Shown here piece after piece: positions 25,982-34,397 of a stretch of 64,000 nt of DNA. The number at the start of each line of letters is the position of its first letter. The stretch's first letter is position 1. Origin of the DNA: Sediminivirga luteola (GTDB lineage Bacteria > Actinomycetota > Actinomycetes > Actinomycetales > Brevibacteriaceae); NCBI RefSeq assembly GCF_014639315.1, contig NZ_BMFY01000002.1, positions 124,001-188,000 of the forward strand, read 5' to 3'. The position numbers were made by a program, and so were the translations under genes. The notes beneath the pieces were generated by a model that was not told the origin of the DNA, ran no database searches, and was given only the letters and a program-made list of their open reading frames with translations.

Positions 25982-27565
25982 TCAGCCCCAGCGGGCCGAG
26001 CCCTGCTCGTCCCAGGACTCGTCGTCCTCCCAGGCGCCGTCCCAGTAGTCATCGGCCCAGGGATCCTCGTCGCCGGTGTAGCTGACGATCGCGTTGTAGG
26101 CGTCGATGACGATCCGGACGGGTTCCGCGCCTTCGGGCGGCTCGGCTCCGCCGCCGCCACGCTCGCTCAGCCGGTTGCGCAACTCCCCGGAGGCGACCTC
26201 GGCGTCGATGCGGTAGAGCGCCGGATCGCCGAAGTCGGGCACCAGCAGGGTCACGTCCCCGTCGGCCGTCAGCTCGATCGGTCCGGTCGGCAGGATGGTC
26301 GGATCGAGCTCGACGTCGATGTCGCGGCCGGCGGAGACCGTGAGCGAGCCGGTGAGCTCGAAGCGGTTCACCGTGACCGGCCCGGTCTCGTTGCTGAGCT
26401 CGACGTTCGCGGCGCTGCCCTCGTGCAGGCCGATATGCGCACCGCTGCCCTCCACCCGGACATCGCCGAAGCCGGTTCCGGCGATGCCGATGGCGCCGCG
26501 CTCACCGGTGATGTCCAGATCCAGGCCGTTGCGGAAGTCCTCCGGCAGGCGCAGCCACAGGATGCGCTCCGAGTGCCGCCCGGCGGGGTCGCTGACGTCC
26601 GGGCCGTCGATGACGACCCGGGTGACCGGTCCGTCCGCCTGGACGGCCATGGTCGCCGTGGAGCGCGCGAACCCGACCGAACGCAGTTCCGCCACCGGCT
26701 GGGAGCCCTGGCCCTGCGTCACGATGACCTGCGCGGTGCCGGCGTCGACGCTCAGGCTCTCGGTCCCCGTCGGGAGCACCTCACGGGCCGTGTCCGCGCG
26801 GATCATCAGCGCGATGGTCGTGGCGACCGCCGTGACGGCCAGGATGATGAGCACCGTCAGCACGGAGATAGTCGCCACCAGGGCACGCATACCGGCGCGA
26901 CCCCCGGAGCTCTGCTCCAGCACGGTGGGACGGCCCTGCGTGTAGGGCGGCTCCCGGTCGCCGGGCGGTGGTCCTGCCGCGGGTCCCTGCGGGCCGCCTG
27001 GACCGCCTGGACCGCCGGGGTGCTGCGGGCCGCCGGGTCCGCCGAAGCCGCCGGTGCCACCGGGCACGCCGGATCCGCCCGAGCCGCCAGGCGCACCGGG
27101 GAGCTGACCGGCGATGGGGTTGGCCGGGGTGTGGCCGAGCGGCGCCTGGCCGGGTGTGCCCGGACCGTGCGGCCCGGGCGCGCCGGCGAGAGCCGGTCCG
27201 GAGGCGCCCGGGTGGCCGGTTCCAGGGGCCGGGGTGCCCGGGCCTTCTTCAGCGGCGGCCGCCCGCATCGGCGCGCCGGGGGCGGCGGCCGGTGCGAGGA
27301 CCGGATCGGGCAGGCCTGCATCGGCGTCCAGCACCTGGGTCTGACCGGTGAGCTCCTGCGTCTGGCCGGTGAGCGCCTGGGTCGGGGTCGTGGCGAGACC
27401 GGAATGCGGCACGCCGGCGGGATCCAGCACTCGCGTGGCTCCCGTCCCGGCGGGCTCCGGCGCATAGCGGGGCGGAGCAGGCAGCGCCGCAGGACCGGCA
27501 GGGCGGTGCTGCGGCGTGGTCTGGGCCGTCTCGTTCTCGTTCATGGCAGGGGCCTCTCGCGTCAT
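25982..27565 (-). CDS. Membrane-anchored DUF4097-like protein with Pro/Gly-rich N-terminus
   Basis: A 527-residue protein: a long cytoplasmic Pro/Gly/Ala-rich region (1-220, with GGPGGP runs), one membrane helix (about 228-256), then an extracytoplasmic beta-rich domain (about 268-470) resembling the DUF4097/LiaG-type beta-helix, then an acidic Trp/Asp-rich tail. The ATG overlaps the stop of the response regulator (ATGA), so it is the third gene of the two-component operon. By analogy with lia-type operons it may be a cell-envelope stress output or modulator. The domain call is based on repetitive short beta motifs, not on a search. Confidence 0.65.
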   Translation of the reverse strand: MTREAPAMNENETAQTTPQHRPAGPAALPAPPRYAPEPAGTGATRVLDPAGVPHSGLATTPTQALTGQTQELTGQTQVLDADAGLPDPVLAPAAAPGAPMRAAAAEEGPGTPAPGTGHPGASGPALAGAPGPHGPGTPGQAPLGHTPANPIAGQLPGAPGGSGGSGVPGGTGGFGGPGGPQHPGGPGGPGGPQGPAAGPPPGDREPPYTQGRPTVLEQSSGGRAGMRALVATISVLTVLIILAVTAVATTIALMIRADTAREVLPTGTESLSVDAGTAQVIVTQGQGSQPVAELRSVGFARSTATMAVQADGPVTRVVIDGPDVSDPAGRHSERILWLRLPEDFRNGLDLDITGERGAIGIAGTGFGDVRVEGSGAHIGLHEGSAANVELSNETGPVTVNRFELTGSLTVSAGRDIDVELDPTILPTGPIELTADGDVTLLVPDFGDPALYRIDAEVASGELRNRLSERGGGGAEPPEGAEPVRIVIDAYNAIVSYTGDEDPWADDYWDGAWEDDESWDEQGSARWG

Positions 27566-28206
27566 GCCTCGAGGAACTTCAGCACGGCGAGCACGCGCCG
27601 GTTGCTGGAGTCCTCGGGCGAAAGATCGAACTTGGTGAAAATCGAGCTGATGTGCTTCTCCACGGAGCCGGGGCTGATGAACAGCGCCTCGGAGATGGCG
27701 TGGTTGGAGCGGCCCTCCGCCATCAGCTGCAGCACCTCGCGCTCCCGGCCGCTGAGCGCGCTCAGGTCCCGCTGCTGGCGCGAGCGCACCAGGATCTGGG
27801 TGACGACCTCCGGGTCCAGGACGGTGCCGGCGTTCCCGACGGAGTCGACGGCCTTGAGGAACTCCTCGACATCGGCGACGCGGTCCTTGAGCAGGTACCC
27901 GAAGCCGCCGGTGTTCTCCGAGATCAGCTCCGCGGCGTAACGCTCCTCCACGTACTGGGAGAACACCAGCACGCCGACCTCCGGGTTCTGCTTGCGGATC
28001 AGGACCGCCGCGCGGATGCCCTCGTCGGTGTAGGTCGGCGGCATCCGGACGTCGATGATGGCCAGGTCCGGCTGGTGTTCGTTCACCTTGTCCAGCAGGC
28101 CGGTGGCGTCGGAGACCGCCTCCACCACCTCGTGGCCGGCGTCGACGAGCAGGCGTTCCAGGCCGGCGCGGAGCACGGCGGCGTCTTCGGCAATCAGGAT
28201 TCGCAT
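27562..28206 (-). CDS. NarL/LuxR-family response regulator
   Basis: A 214-residue regulator. The receiver domain (about 1-120) has the acidic pocket (AEDAA), phospho-acceptor D52 (IIDVRMPP) and the switch Lys in LLKDRV. The LuxR helix-turn-helix at about 148-205 starts LSGREREVLQLMAEG. It overlaps the histidine kinase gene by 13 bp and the DUF4097-like gene by 4 bp. It probably activates its own operon; no binding site was identified. Confidence 0.93.
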   Translation of the reverse strand: MRILIAEDAAVLRAGLERLLVDAGHEVVEAVSDATGLLDKVNEHQPDLAIIDVRMPPTYTDEGIRAAVLIRKQNPEVGVLVFSQYVEERYAAELISENTGGFGYLLKDRVADVEEFLKAVDSVGNAGTVLDPEVVTQILVRSRQQRDLSALSGREREVLQLMAEGRSNHAISEALFISPGSVEKHISSIFTKFDLSPEDSSNRRVLAVLKFLEA

Positions 28207-29498
28207 GGGATTTCCACCACCAGTGTCGTCGGGCCGCCCGCAGGCGAGGTCAGGGTGAACGTGCCGCGGGCGGCGAGCGCGCGGGCTTGCAGTCCGGCCA
28301 GGCCGGTGCTGGCGCCGTCCCGGACGATCCGCGCACCGCCGATGCCATCATCGCTCACGCTGACGACCAGCCGGCGTCCGGTCACAGAGCCTCCGGCGTC
28401 GTCGGGGTCGCCCGGGTCACCGGCGGCGTGGATGCGCACCCGTGCCGTGCTGGCACCGGCATGCTTGTTGATGTTCGTCAGCGCCTCCGAGACGACGAAG
28501 TAGGCGATGGACTCCGCTTCCCGGCCGGGACGTTCGCTGAGGTTCACCTGGAGGTCGACCGGCACCCGGGAGTGGGCGGCCACGGCGGACAGCGCCGCGT
28601 CCAGGCCCAGGTCGGTCAGTACGGCCGGGTGGATTCCACGGGCCAGGCGGCGCAGCTCGGAGACGACCGCCTTGGATTCGGAGTGCGCCTCCTCGATCAG
28701 TTCGCGAGCGCGCTCCGGTTCCGTGTCCAGCTTGGTCTTGGCCAGGCCCAGGGTCATGCTGAGCGCGACCAGGCGCGGCTGTGCCCCGTCGTGCAGATCG
28801 CGTTCGATCCGTTTGCGCTCGGCGGCGGCGGCGTCGACGGCGCCGACCCGCGCCTGGTCCAGGCTGGTGACCTCCTTGGCCAGTTCCTCGGCCTTGGTGG
28901 TGCCCAGCATTGAGAGCGCCATCCAGCGGTCCAGGTAGGCGGAGAACCACAGCAGGACCAGCGCCACGGGGAGCAGGATCACGCCAAGCCCGAGGAGGGC
29001 CCAGCCGAGCGCGGCAGTGCCGATGTCGAAGCCGAACTGGGTGACGAGGTCGAAGGAGGGGTTGAGGAAGACCACGATGCAGGCGGCGCCGACCGCCACG
29101 CCGCAGATCAGCAGGGCGAGCATGAGCAGGCCCAGGAGCTGCGTGAGGTGGTGGTAGGCGACGCCGCGCCAGAAGTCCCCGCTGGAGACCGTCAGCCAGA
29201 GCTCGTGCAGCCAGGCGACGAATCCTTCGCGGCGGCTGCGGCGGGGAGCCGGCACGCGCAGTTCGCCGCCGTAGACGGCCTGGGCGCGGTGGCGTTCGAA
29301 CCAGATGGCACCCCGCATCACGTAGACCCAGGCGACCAGCAGCAGCACGCCGAGGCCGAAGAAGAGGCTGGAGAACCCGCCGGTGAGCAGACCCACCGGC
29401 AGCCACAGCCAGACGACCGCCAGCACACCGCTGGTGATCACATTGAACACGCCCATGAACCCGGGTCGTGAGGGCCTTGTCGTCATCATGCCTCTCAC
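28194..29498 (-). CDS. Sensor histidine kinase (HisKA_3 type)
   Basis: A 434-residue membrane kinase. Hydrophobic segments lie at about 17-62 and 112-188; a HisKA_3 dimerisation domain carries the phospho-acceptor H236 in ERDLHDGAQ, and the HATPase region (about 335-430) has the N-box EALTNINKHA and a DDGIGG motif. It lacks a large extracellular sensor, like the intramembrane-sensing LiaS type. The start is uncertain: GTG at 29498, ATG at 29489 or ATG at 29486. A TAGGCG box six bases before the GTG would allow a leaderless mRNA. Confidence 0.9.
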   Translation of the reverse strand: MRGMMTTRPSRPGFMGVFNVITSGVLAVVWLWLPVGLLTGGFSSLFFGLGVLLLVAWVYVMRGAIWFERHRAQAVYGGELRVPAPRRSRREGFVAWLHELWLTVSSGDFWRGVAYHHLTQLLGLLMLALLICGVAVGAACIVVFLNPSFDLVTQFGFDIGTAALGWALLGLGVILLPVALVLLWFSAYLDRWMALSMLGTTKAEELAKEVTSLDQARVGAVDAAAAERKRIERDLHDGAQPRLVALSMTLGLAKTKLDTEPERARELIEEAHSESKAVVSELRRLARGIHPAVLTDLGLDAALSAVAAHSRVPVDLQVNLSERPGREAESIAYFVVSEALTNINKHAGASTARVRIHAAGDPGDPDDAGGSVTGRRLVVSVSDDGIGGARIVRDGASTGLAGLQARALAARGTFTLTSPAGGPTTLVVEIPCES

Positions 29499-29632
29499 GC
29501 TATTCGCCTACGGCCGCCGGCAACGAGACTGCTGACCGTAGAGTTGAGGTGGGGTAATCCCCCGCCCGGCTGCGGGGGTCGCACGTACCGGGCGCGCATC
29601 GGGCCCCGAGACGATCTGTGCCAGGAGGAGCG

Positions 29633-30718
29633 ATGCCGGAGACCACTGCACCGTCCCCCGCGGGGTTCCCAGCGGAAGCCGCGCTGGACGCCGCCATGCG
29701 CGCCGCCCTCGCGGCGGCCGGGCTCGGCCCGCGTGGTGCCAACCCGCTGGTGGGCGCGGCTCTTCTGACCGCCGATGGCGCCCTCCTGGGCACGGACCAC
29801 CACCGGGGGGCGGGAACCGCCCACGCCGAGGCGGCGCTTCTGGCGCGGCTGCCGGAGCTCGCCGGAGCAGCCGAGATCGCCTCGCTCACCCTGGTGGTGA
29901 CCCTGGAACCCTGCGATCACACCGGCAGGCGGGGACCGTGCACGCAGGCGATCATCGACGCCGGCATCCGCCGGGTGGTGTACGCCGCCGATGACCCCCA
30001 TGCCGTCGCTGCCGGTGGTGCGCGCACGCTGCGGGACGCCGGGGTGCAGGTCCGCAGCGGAGTGCTGACCGAGGAGTCTCGCGCGCTCAACCGGAGGTGG
30101 CAGGCGGCGGTGCGTGAGCCCCGGCCGTTCGTGACCCTGAAACTGGCCCAGTCGGCCGATGGCTGCATCGCCGCCGCCGACGGCACGAGCCAGTGGATCA
30201 CCGGGCCGGAGGCACGCAGGCACGCCCACGAGCTGCGGGCCCGGGCCGATGCGGTGCTGGTCGGCACCGGCACCGTCCTGGCCGACGATCCGAGCCTGAC
30301 CGCACGGGACCCGGCCGGGACGCTGCTGCCCGGGCAGCCGCTGCGCGCCGTGATGGGGCTGCGGCCGGTGCCTGCCGGGGCGGCCGTGCTGCGCGGCGCT
30401 GGCCAGGAGGCTCCGGCGGCGGTGCTGCTGCGCACCCGTGACCCCCGGGAGGCGCTCGACGTGCTCTACTCCCGTGGCGTCAGGCACGTGATGGTCGAAG
30501 GCGGCGCCCAGGTAGCGGCGGCGTTCCTGCGGGAGGACCTCGTCGACGAGTTCTCCCTGCACCAGGCGCCGCTGCTACTGGGCCGGGGTCTGCCGGCACT
30601 GGCGGACCTCGGCATCGGCACCCTCGCAGACGGGCTGCGGTTCTCCCCGGATCCCGCCGGCGGTGGACCGGTCCGTCAGCTCGGTGACGATCTGTGGTGG
30701 CATCTGCAGCCAGGGTGA
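29633..30718 (+). CDS. ribD: Bifunctional riboflavin biosynthesis protein RibD
   Basis: A 361-residue protein with an N-terminal deaminase domain (HAEAAL and the zinc motif EPCDHTGRRGPC at about 90-102) and a C-terminal RibD reductase domain (FVTLKLAQSADG, GTGTVLADDPSLT, VMVEGG). It performs the second and third steps of riboflavin synthesis from GTP. AGGAGGAG precedes the ATG at 29633. It stands alone: no ribE, ribA or ribH follows, and no FMN riboswitch is visible upstream. The 134-bp region shared with the divergent kinase holds a 7-bp-stem hairpin at 29559-29578. Confidence 0.93.
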   Translation: MPETTAPSPAGFPAEAALDAAMRAALAAAGLGPRGANPLVGAALLTADGALLGTDHHRGAGTAHAEAALLARLPELAGAAEIASLTLVVTLEPCDHTGRRGPCTQAIIDAGIRRVVYAADDPHAVAAGGARTLRDAGVQVRSGVLTEESRALNRRWQAAVREPRPFVTLKLAQSADGCIAAADGTSQWITGPEARRHAHELRARADAVLVGTGTVLADDPSLTARDPAGTLLPGQPLRAVMGLRPVPAGAAVLRGAGQEAPAAVLLRTRDPREALDVLYSRGVRHVMVEGGAQVAAAFLREDLVDEFSLHQAPLLLGRGLPALADLGIGTLADGLRFSPDPAGGGPVRQLGDDLWWHLQPG

Positions 30719-30922
30719 GGACATCAGCACCTCACGGCCCGGAGCCTCACTCAAGCGCCGCACGTGCCGGCGGTCCTCGTGCGCATCGGCAAGCCTGGTG
30801 CCGCTCGTCATCGACGATTCCGGCACCGCCCCAGCACTCCGCCGCGTATCCCTGAAGAGCGCAGACGGGGGTGGGCACACCGGCCGGCGCAGCCGCCGGA
30901 TGGCTGCGCATCTCGTGGTTGC

Positions 30923-30928
30923 TAGGAT
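30923..30928 (+). promoter_or_regulatory. -10 box for the TPP-riboswitch operon
   Basis: TAGGAT lies about 12 bp before the riboswitch core, the correct place for a transcript that begins just ahead of the aptamer. No clear -35 hexamer is present. Confidence 0.45.
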
Positions 30929-30939
30929 GGCTCGCAGTG

Positions 30940-31024
30940 CACGGGAGCCCGGTTACGGCCGGGCTGAGAGGGAGAATTCCGACCGTCGAACCTGATCTGG
31001 GTCATGCCAGCGCAGGAAGTCACC
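30940..31024 (+). ncRNA. TPP (thi-box) riboswitch
   Basis: The plus strand carries the diagnostic thi-box pieces in order: GGGAGCCCGG, GGGCTGAGAGGGAGA, then GAACCTGATCTGG, and GTCATGCCAGCGCAGGAAG. These are the two halves of the pyrimidine- and pyrophosphate-sensing helices that bind thiamine pyrophosphate. It lies 69 nt before the ABC permease gene, so that operon should be repressed when TPP is plentiful. A 6-bp hairpin (31064-31081) directly precedes the Shine-Dalgarno and may be part of the expression platform. Confidence 0.95.
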
Positions 31025-31092
31025 GGACCGCGTCGTCGCAGGCGCGGCATGGGGCGTTCGCCGTGCACCCGTACAGGTGCAGGGAGGAGCGC

Positions 31093-31905
31093 ATGTCACA
31101 GGCGACGCCGTCACGTCGTTCGGTGCCGGGGCACACCGGCATCGGGCCTGGTCTGTTCCTGCTGTTGTCCTGGACCGTCATCGCGACGGTCTTTGCCGCA
31201 TGGACGGCCGTCACGGCGCTGGGCCTAGCTCCGGCAGCGCTGCCCTCCCCCACCGCGGTCTGGGCTCGCGGCGAGGCGCTGTTCCGTTCCGGCGCACTGG
31301 GTGCCGCTCTCCTGGCGAGTCTCGGCCGGGTCGCCGCGGGCGTGGCGCTGGGCACCTTCACCGGTCTGCTGCTCGGCGTCGGCGCGGGGCTGTCCCGTTA
31401 CGGCGAGGCCCTCGTCGACCGGCCGATGCAAATGCTGCGGGTCGTGCCGTTCACCGCGCTGACGCCGCTCTTCGTCCTGGCCCTGGGTGTGGGCGAGCCG
31501 ATGAAGATCATCGTCATCGCCTACGCCGTGGCCATCCCGCTGTACATCAACACATTCGCCGGCATCCGCGATGTCGACCGGAATCTGGTCGATGTAGCGC
31601 GGGTGTACCGGCTCTCGCGCGCCCGGATCGCCGGGCAGGTGCTGCTGCTGGGCGCGCTGCCCCAGGTGCTCACCGGCCTCAGGTTCTCCCTCGGTATCGC
31701 CTGGGTGGCGCTCGTGACGGTGGAGGTGATCGGCACCCGGACGGGCCTGGGCTTCCTGCTGGAACAGGGGCAGCAGTACGCGCGGCCGGAGACGGTACTG
31801 CTGGTCATCGTCGTCTACGGCGTGCTGGGCGCGCTCACGGATTCGCTCGTGAAACTGCTCGAACGGCGGCTGCTGCGCTGGCGCAACGCGTATTCCGGCG
31901 GTTGA
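31093..31905 (+). CDS. Thiamine-precursor ABC transporter permease (ThiX-like)
   Basis: A 270-residue integral membrane permease of the SsuC/NMT1-associated class. It has a first helix at about 20-45 and a BPD_transp_1 domain from about 70 to 260; the EAA-like loop is in NLVDVARVYRLSR. AGGGAGGAG precedes the ATG at 31093. Its position behind a TPP riboswitch, followed by an NMT1-type binding protein and an ATPase, indicates uptake of hydroxymethylpyrimidine, a formyl-aminopyrimidine or another thiamine precursor. The exact ligand is inferred. Confidence 0.88.
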   Translation: MSQATPSRRSVPGHTGIGPGLFLLLSWTVIATVFAAWTAVTALGLAPAALPSPTAVWARGEALFRSGALGAALLASLGRVAAGVALGTFTGLLLGVGAGLSRYGEALVDRPMQMLRVVPFTALTPLFVLALGVGEPMKIIVIAYAVAIPLYINTFAGIRDVDRNLVDVARVYRLSRARIAGQVLLLGALPQVLTGLRFSLGIAWVALVTVEVIGTRTGLGFLLEQGQQYARPETVLLVIVVYGVLGALTDSLVKLLERRLLRWRNAYSGG

Positions 31906-31948
31906 TCCCGCTCAACGTCCCGCCGATCCTCGCGCCTCATGCGACTCC

Positions 31949-32000
31949 CGCATCTCATCCGATTCCCGCATCTCATCCGATTCCCGCATCTCATCCGGAA
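31949..32000. repeat. 18-bp tandem repeat upstream of the thiamine-precursor binding protein
   Basis: CGCATCTCATCCGATTCC is repeated at 31949, 31967 and 31985 (the third copy diverges at its last bases into the GGAAGG ribosome site). It occupies the gap between the permease and binding-protein genes. Confidence 0.8.
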
Positions 32001-32010
32001 GGACCCTCAC

Positions 32011-33147
32011 ATGGGCACCGCAGATCCTCTCCGCCGTGGCCACCGCATCTGCATCCCGCCAAAGGCCACGGCCCCTGGCGCGGATCCCGTCGACGCTCGT
32101 CGCCGCCGCGCGGGTGAAGCTCCTCGCCGTGCAGATGGCGGCAGATTCGAGTCACACCGGACGCCCCGGGTTCGGATACGCCGGGTCCGTGCGCTCGCAG
32201 TGGTCGCTGCGCTCAGCCTCGCGCTGGCCGCGTGCCAGGCAAGCAGCACGAACGCAGAGGCACCAACCCTGCGAGTGGCTGAGCTGTCCACCGCGAATTA
32301 CCTCACCATCGCCGCCGACGACGACCGGCTCGGCGCCGCTCTTGACGAAGCGTCCGGCGGAGAGGCGGGAGCGGAGTACCTCGGGCCCTTCGTCCCGGCC
32401 GACGCCTACGCCGCGGTGCAGGCCGGCCGGGCCGATGCCAGCTCCACCGGCACCGCGCACTTCGTCACGATGGTGGCATCCGGCAGCGATTTCACCGCCT
32501 TCGCGCTGGAGCGTTACTCCGGGGACAGCCAGGGAATCGTCGCCGCTCCCGGCAGCGGCATCGAGTCCCTGGCCGATCTGCGCGGCCGGACGGTGAACGT
32601 CGGCTCAGCCGGCGGTACGGGCGACTACCTGCTGCATCGCGCCTTCGAGGACGCCGGCCTGGACATCGACGAGGTGGAGATCGTGCATATCGCAGCGGGG
32701 GAGTCGGCGGCAGCGTTCAGCAGCGGCCGGGTGGACGCCTGGGCCACCTACGACCAGTATTTCGCGGCGGCTCAGGCCTCCCCCGGGTCGACGGTGCTGG
32801 CGGCCGGGGACGAGATCGGCTCGCTCAACTGGTCCATCCATTTCGCCTCCACCGGTTTCGCCAGGCAGCACCCCGAGATCGTCGGTGAGGCCTACCGGGC
32901 TCTAGCGACGGAGTCGGAGCGGGCGCAAGCCGATCCATCGGTCATCACCTCGGCCTATGAGCAGCTGGGCGCCGCGCCCGAGCAGATCGAGATCATCGGC
33001 GGGTACTCCGTGCCGCGGATCGAGCCGCTGAACCCCGCCAATGCCGCCGAGCTGGAGGAGCTCGCCGAGCAGCTCGTGCGGTACGGCTTCATCGAGTCGG
33101 TACCGGATCTGAGCGAGCACCTGTTCGATGCGGGCGCGGAGTCATGA
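32011..33147 (+). CDS. NMT1/THI5-like substrate-binding lipoprotein
   Basis: A 378-residue solute-binding protein of the NMT1/SsuA fold (VQAGRADASSTGTAHFV, LADLRGRTVNVGSAGGTG as partial landmarks, VDAWATYDQYF). The lipobox is LALAAC. From the ATG at 32011, which has GGAAGG seven bases upstream, the cysteine is at about residue 76, so the signal peptide has an unusually long Arg-rich preceding segment. No better ATG or GTG lies closer. Its stop overlaps the ATPase start (ATGA). It delivers a thiamine precursor to the ThiX-like permease. Confidence 0.87.
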   Translation: MGTADPLRRGHRICIPPKATAPGADPVDARRRRAGEAPRRADGGRFESHRTPRVRIRRVRALAVVAALSLALAACQASSTNAEAPTLRVAELSTANYLTIAADDDRLGAALDEASGGEAGAEYLGPFVPADAYAAVQAGRADASSTGTAHFVTMVASGSDFTAFALERYSGDSQGIVAAPGSGIESLADLRGRTVNVGSAGGTGDYLLHRAFEDAGLDIDEVEIVHIAAGESAAAFSSGRVDAWATYDQYFAAAQASPGSTVLAAGDEIGSLNWSIHFASTGFARQHPEIVGEAYRALATESERAQADPSVITSAYEQLGAAPEQIEIIGGYSVPRIEPLNPANAAELEELAEQLVRYGFIESVPDLSEHLFDAGAES

Positions 33148-33848
33148 GCCCGGCACGAATCGTCGTGCGCGGTGCGCATCGAGCGTTCGGTGGGCGGCAG
33201 GTGCTGCGCGGGCTGGACCTGGACATCGACGCCGGGGAGTTCCTGGCGGTCATCGGCCGGTCCGGGACGGGTAAGTCGACGCTGCTCCGGCTGCTGGCTC
33301 AGCTGGACCGCCCCGATGCCGGGCGGATCGAGGCCGGCGGCCGATGTGCCATGGCGTTCCAGGCACCCCACTTGCTTCCGTGGGTCACGGTGGAGCAGAA
33401 CGTCGGGCTCGGTCTGCCGAAGAAGGGCCGTGCCCAGGCTGTGGCCGGGGCGCTGGCCGATGTGGATCTGGCGGGGTGGGCGAAGGCCTGGCCGCTCACG
33501 CTGTCCGGCGGTCAAGCGCAGCGAGCATCGCTGGCGCGGGCGCTGGTCCGCCGGCCCGAACTCGTGCTCCTGGACGAACCGTTCGGAGCGCTCGATGCGC
33601 TGACCCGCCTGGAGATGCAGTCGCTGGTGGCGCGGCTGGCCGCGGAGTCCGGCTGGACGGTGGTGATGGTGACCCACGACGTCGGCGAGGCGCTGCGACT
33701 GGCAGACCGCGTCGTCGTGCTGGATGAGGGACGGGTCGCGATGCAGGTCCCGGTTCCGGGAAGGCGTCCGCGGCCGATCGGTTTCCCCGGCGAGGCCGAG
33801 CTGAGCCGCATCCTGCTGGAGCGGCTGGGAGTGCCCGCCGGCCCGTAG
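33144..33848 (+). CDS. Thiamine-precursor ABC transporter ATP-binding protein
   Basis: A 234-residue ATPase of the SsuB/ThiZ type. Walker A is GRSGTGKSTLL; the Q-loop region is AFQAPHLLPWVTV; the signature TLSGGQAQRASLARALVRRP and Walker B LVLLDEPFGALD are complete. The last gene of the TPP-regulated operon, translationally coupled to the binding protein. No clear intrinsic terminator follows on the plus strand before the tRNA gene. Confidence 0.9.
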   Translation: MSPARIVVRGAHRAFGGRQVLRGLDLDIDAGEFLAVIGRSGTGKSTLLRLLAQLDRPDAGRIEAGGRCAMAFQAPHLLPWVTVEQNVGLGLPKKGRAQAVAGALADVDLAGWAKAWPLTLSGGQAQRASLARALVRRPELVLLDEPFGALDALTRLEMQSLVARLAAESGWTVVMVTHDVGEALRLADRVVVLDEGRVAMQVPVPGRRPRPIGFPGEAELSRILLERLGVPAGP

Positions 33849-34005
33849 CGCGGCGGACACAGGCCCGTGCCGCAATACCGGCGCACCCTGCCAAGCAAAA
33901 CCCAGGACTGTTTCGAAAACCCCCTGGAGATCCGCGGTGGGAAAGTGGAACAGCCGTGAGTTTTCGGGATCTTCAGGGGCTCAGCACCCCCGTGACCGGA
34001 GATGC

Positions 34006-34047
34006 GAAAGTCCCAGGACATCGATCACACGACGTCCCGGGACTTTC
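34006..34047 (-). terminator. Terminator hairpin for tRNA-Ser
   Basis: Arms at 34006-34019 and 34034-34047 form a 14-bp stem with a 14-nt loop. The one imperfect pair is a G-U wobble on the minus strand, the strand of the tRNA. It begins 7 nt after the tRNA 3' end. Confidence 0.7.
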
Positions 34048-34053
34048 ACAACG

Positions 34054-34141
34054 CGGTGGCGGTGGGATTTGAACCCACGGTACGGGGTTACCGTACACAA
34101 CATTTCGAGTGTTGCACCTTCGGCCGCTCGGACACGCCACC
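34054..34141 (-). tRNA. tRNA-Ser (anticodon CGA)
   Basis: An 88-nt class II tRNA on the minus strand. The acceptor arms GGTGGCG and CGCCACC pair fully, the discriminator is G (normal for serine), the anticodon stem CAACA/TGTTG encloses the loop CTCGAAA with anticodon CGA, a long variable arm (GTACGG/CCGTAC) is present, and the T-arm is GTGGG-TTCAAAT-CCCAC. It reads UCG codons. CCA is not encoded. Confidence 0.97.
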
Positions 34142-34397
34142 GCCGGTAATCCTACCGCGCATCCCGCGACATTTCGAACCAGAGCACCGCCCCTTCCGGA
34201 GCGGCGTCCGATCCCGAATCGAGCATGTCGCGCTCCTGGCGCATCTGAATGCCCGTAGCTGCTCCCACGACCGTGGCACGTCCGCCGGTCCATGTGAGGC
34301 ACCGGCCATGAGCTCGCCAACCACGGACCGGACGGCAACGCGTCTTGCTCCGATCTCCTGACCGGCGGAATGTCTAGTCAGTCCCTCTCGCCCTCCG

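Noticed and set aside
24689-27940. 1083-codon plus-strand open frame
   Set aside because: It crosses the MFS gene in another frame and runs antisense through the DUF4097-like and response-regulator genes. The translation is Arg/Gly/Ala-rich and matches no family: a GC-driven artefact.
29499-29632. FMN riboswitch before ribD
   Set aside because: The conserved RFN elements are not present; only a short GC hairpin is seen.
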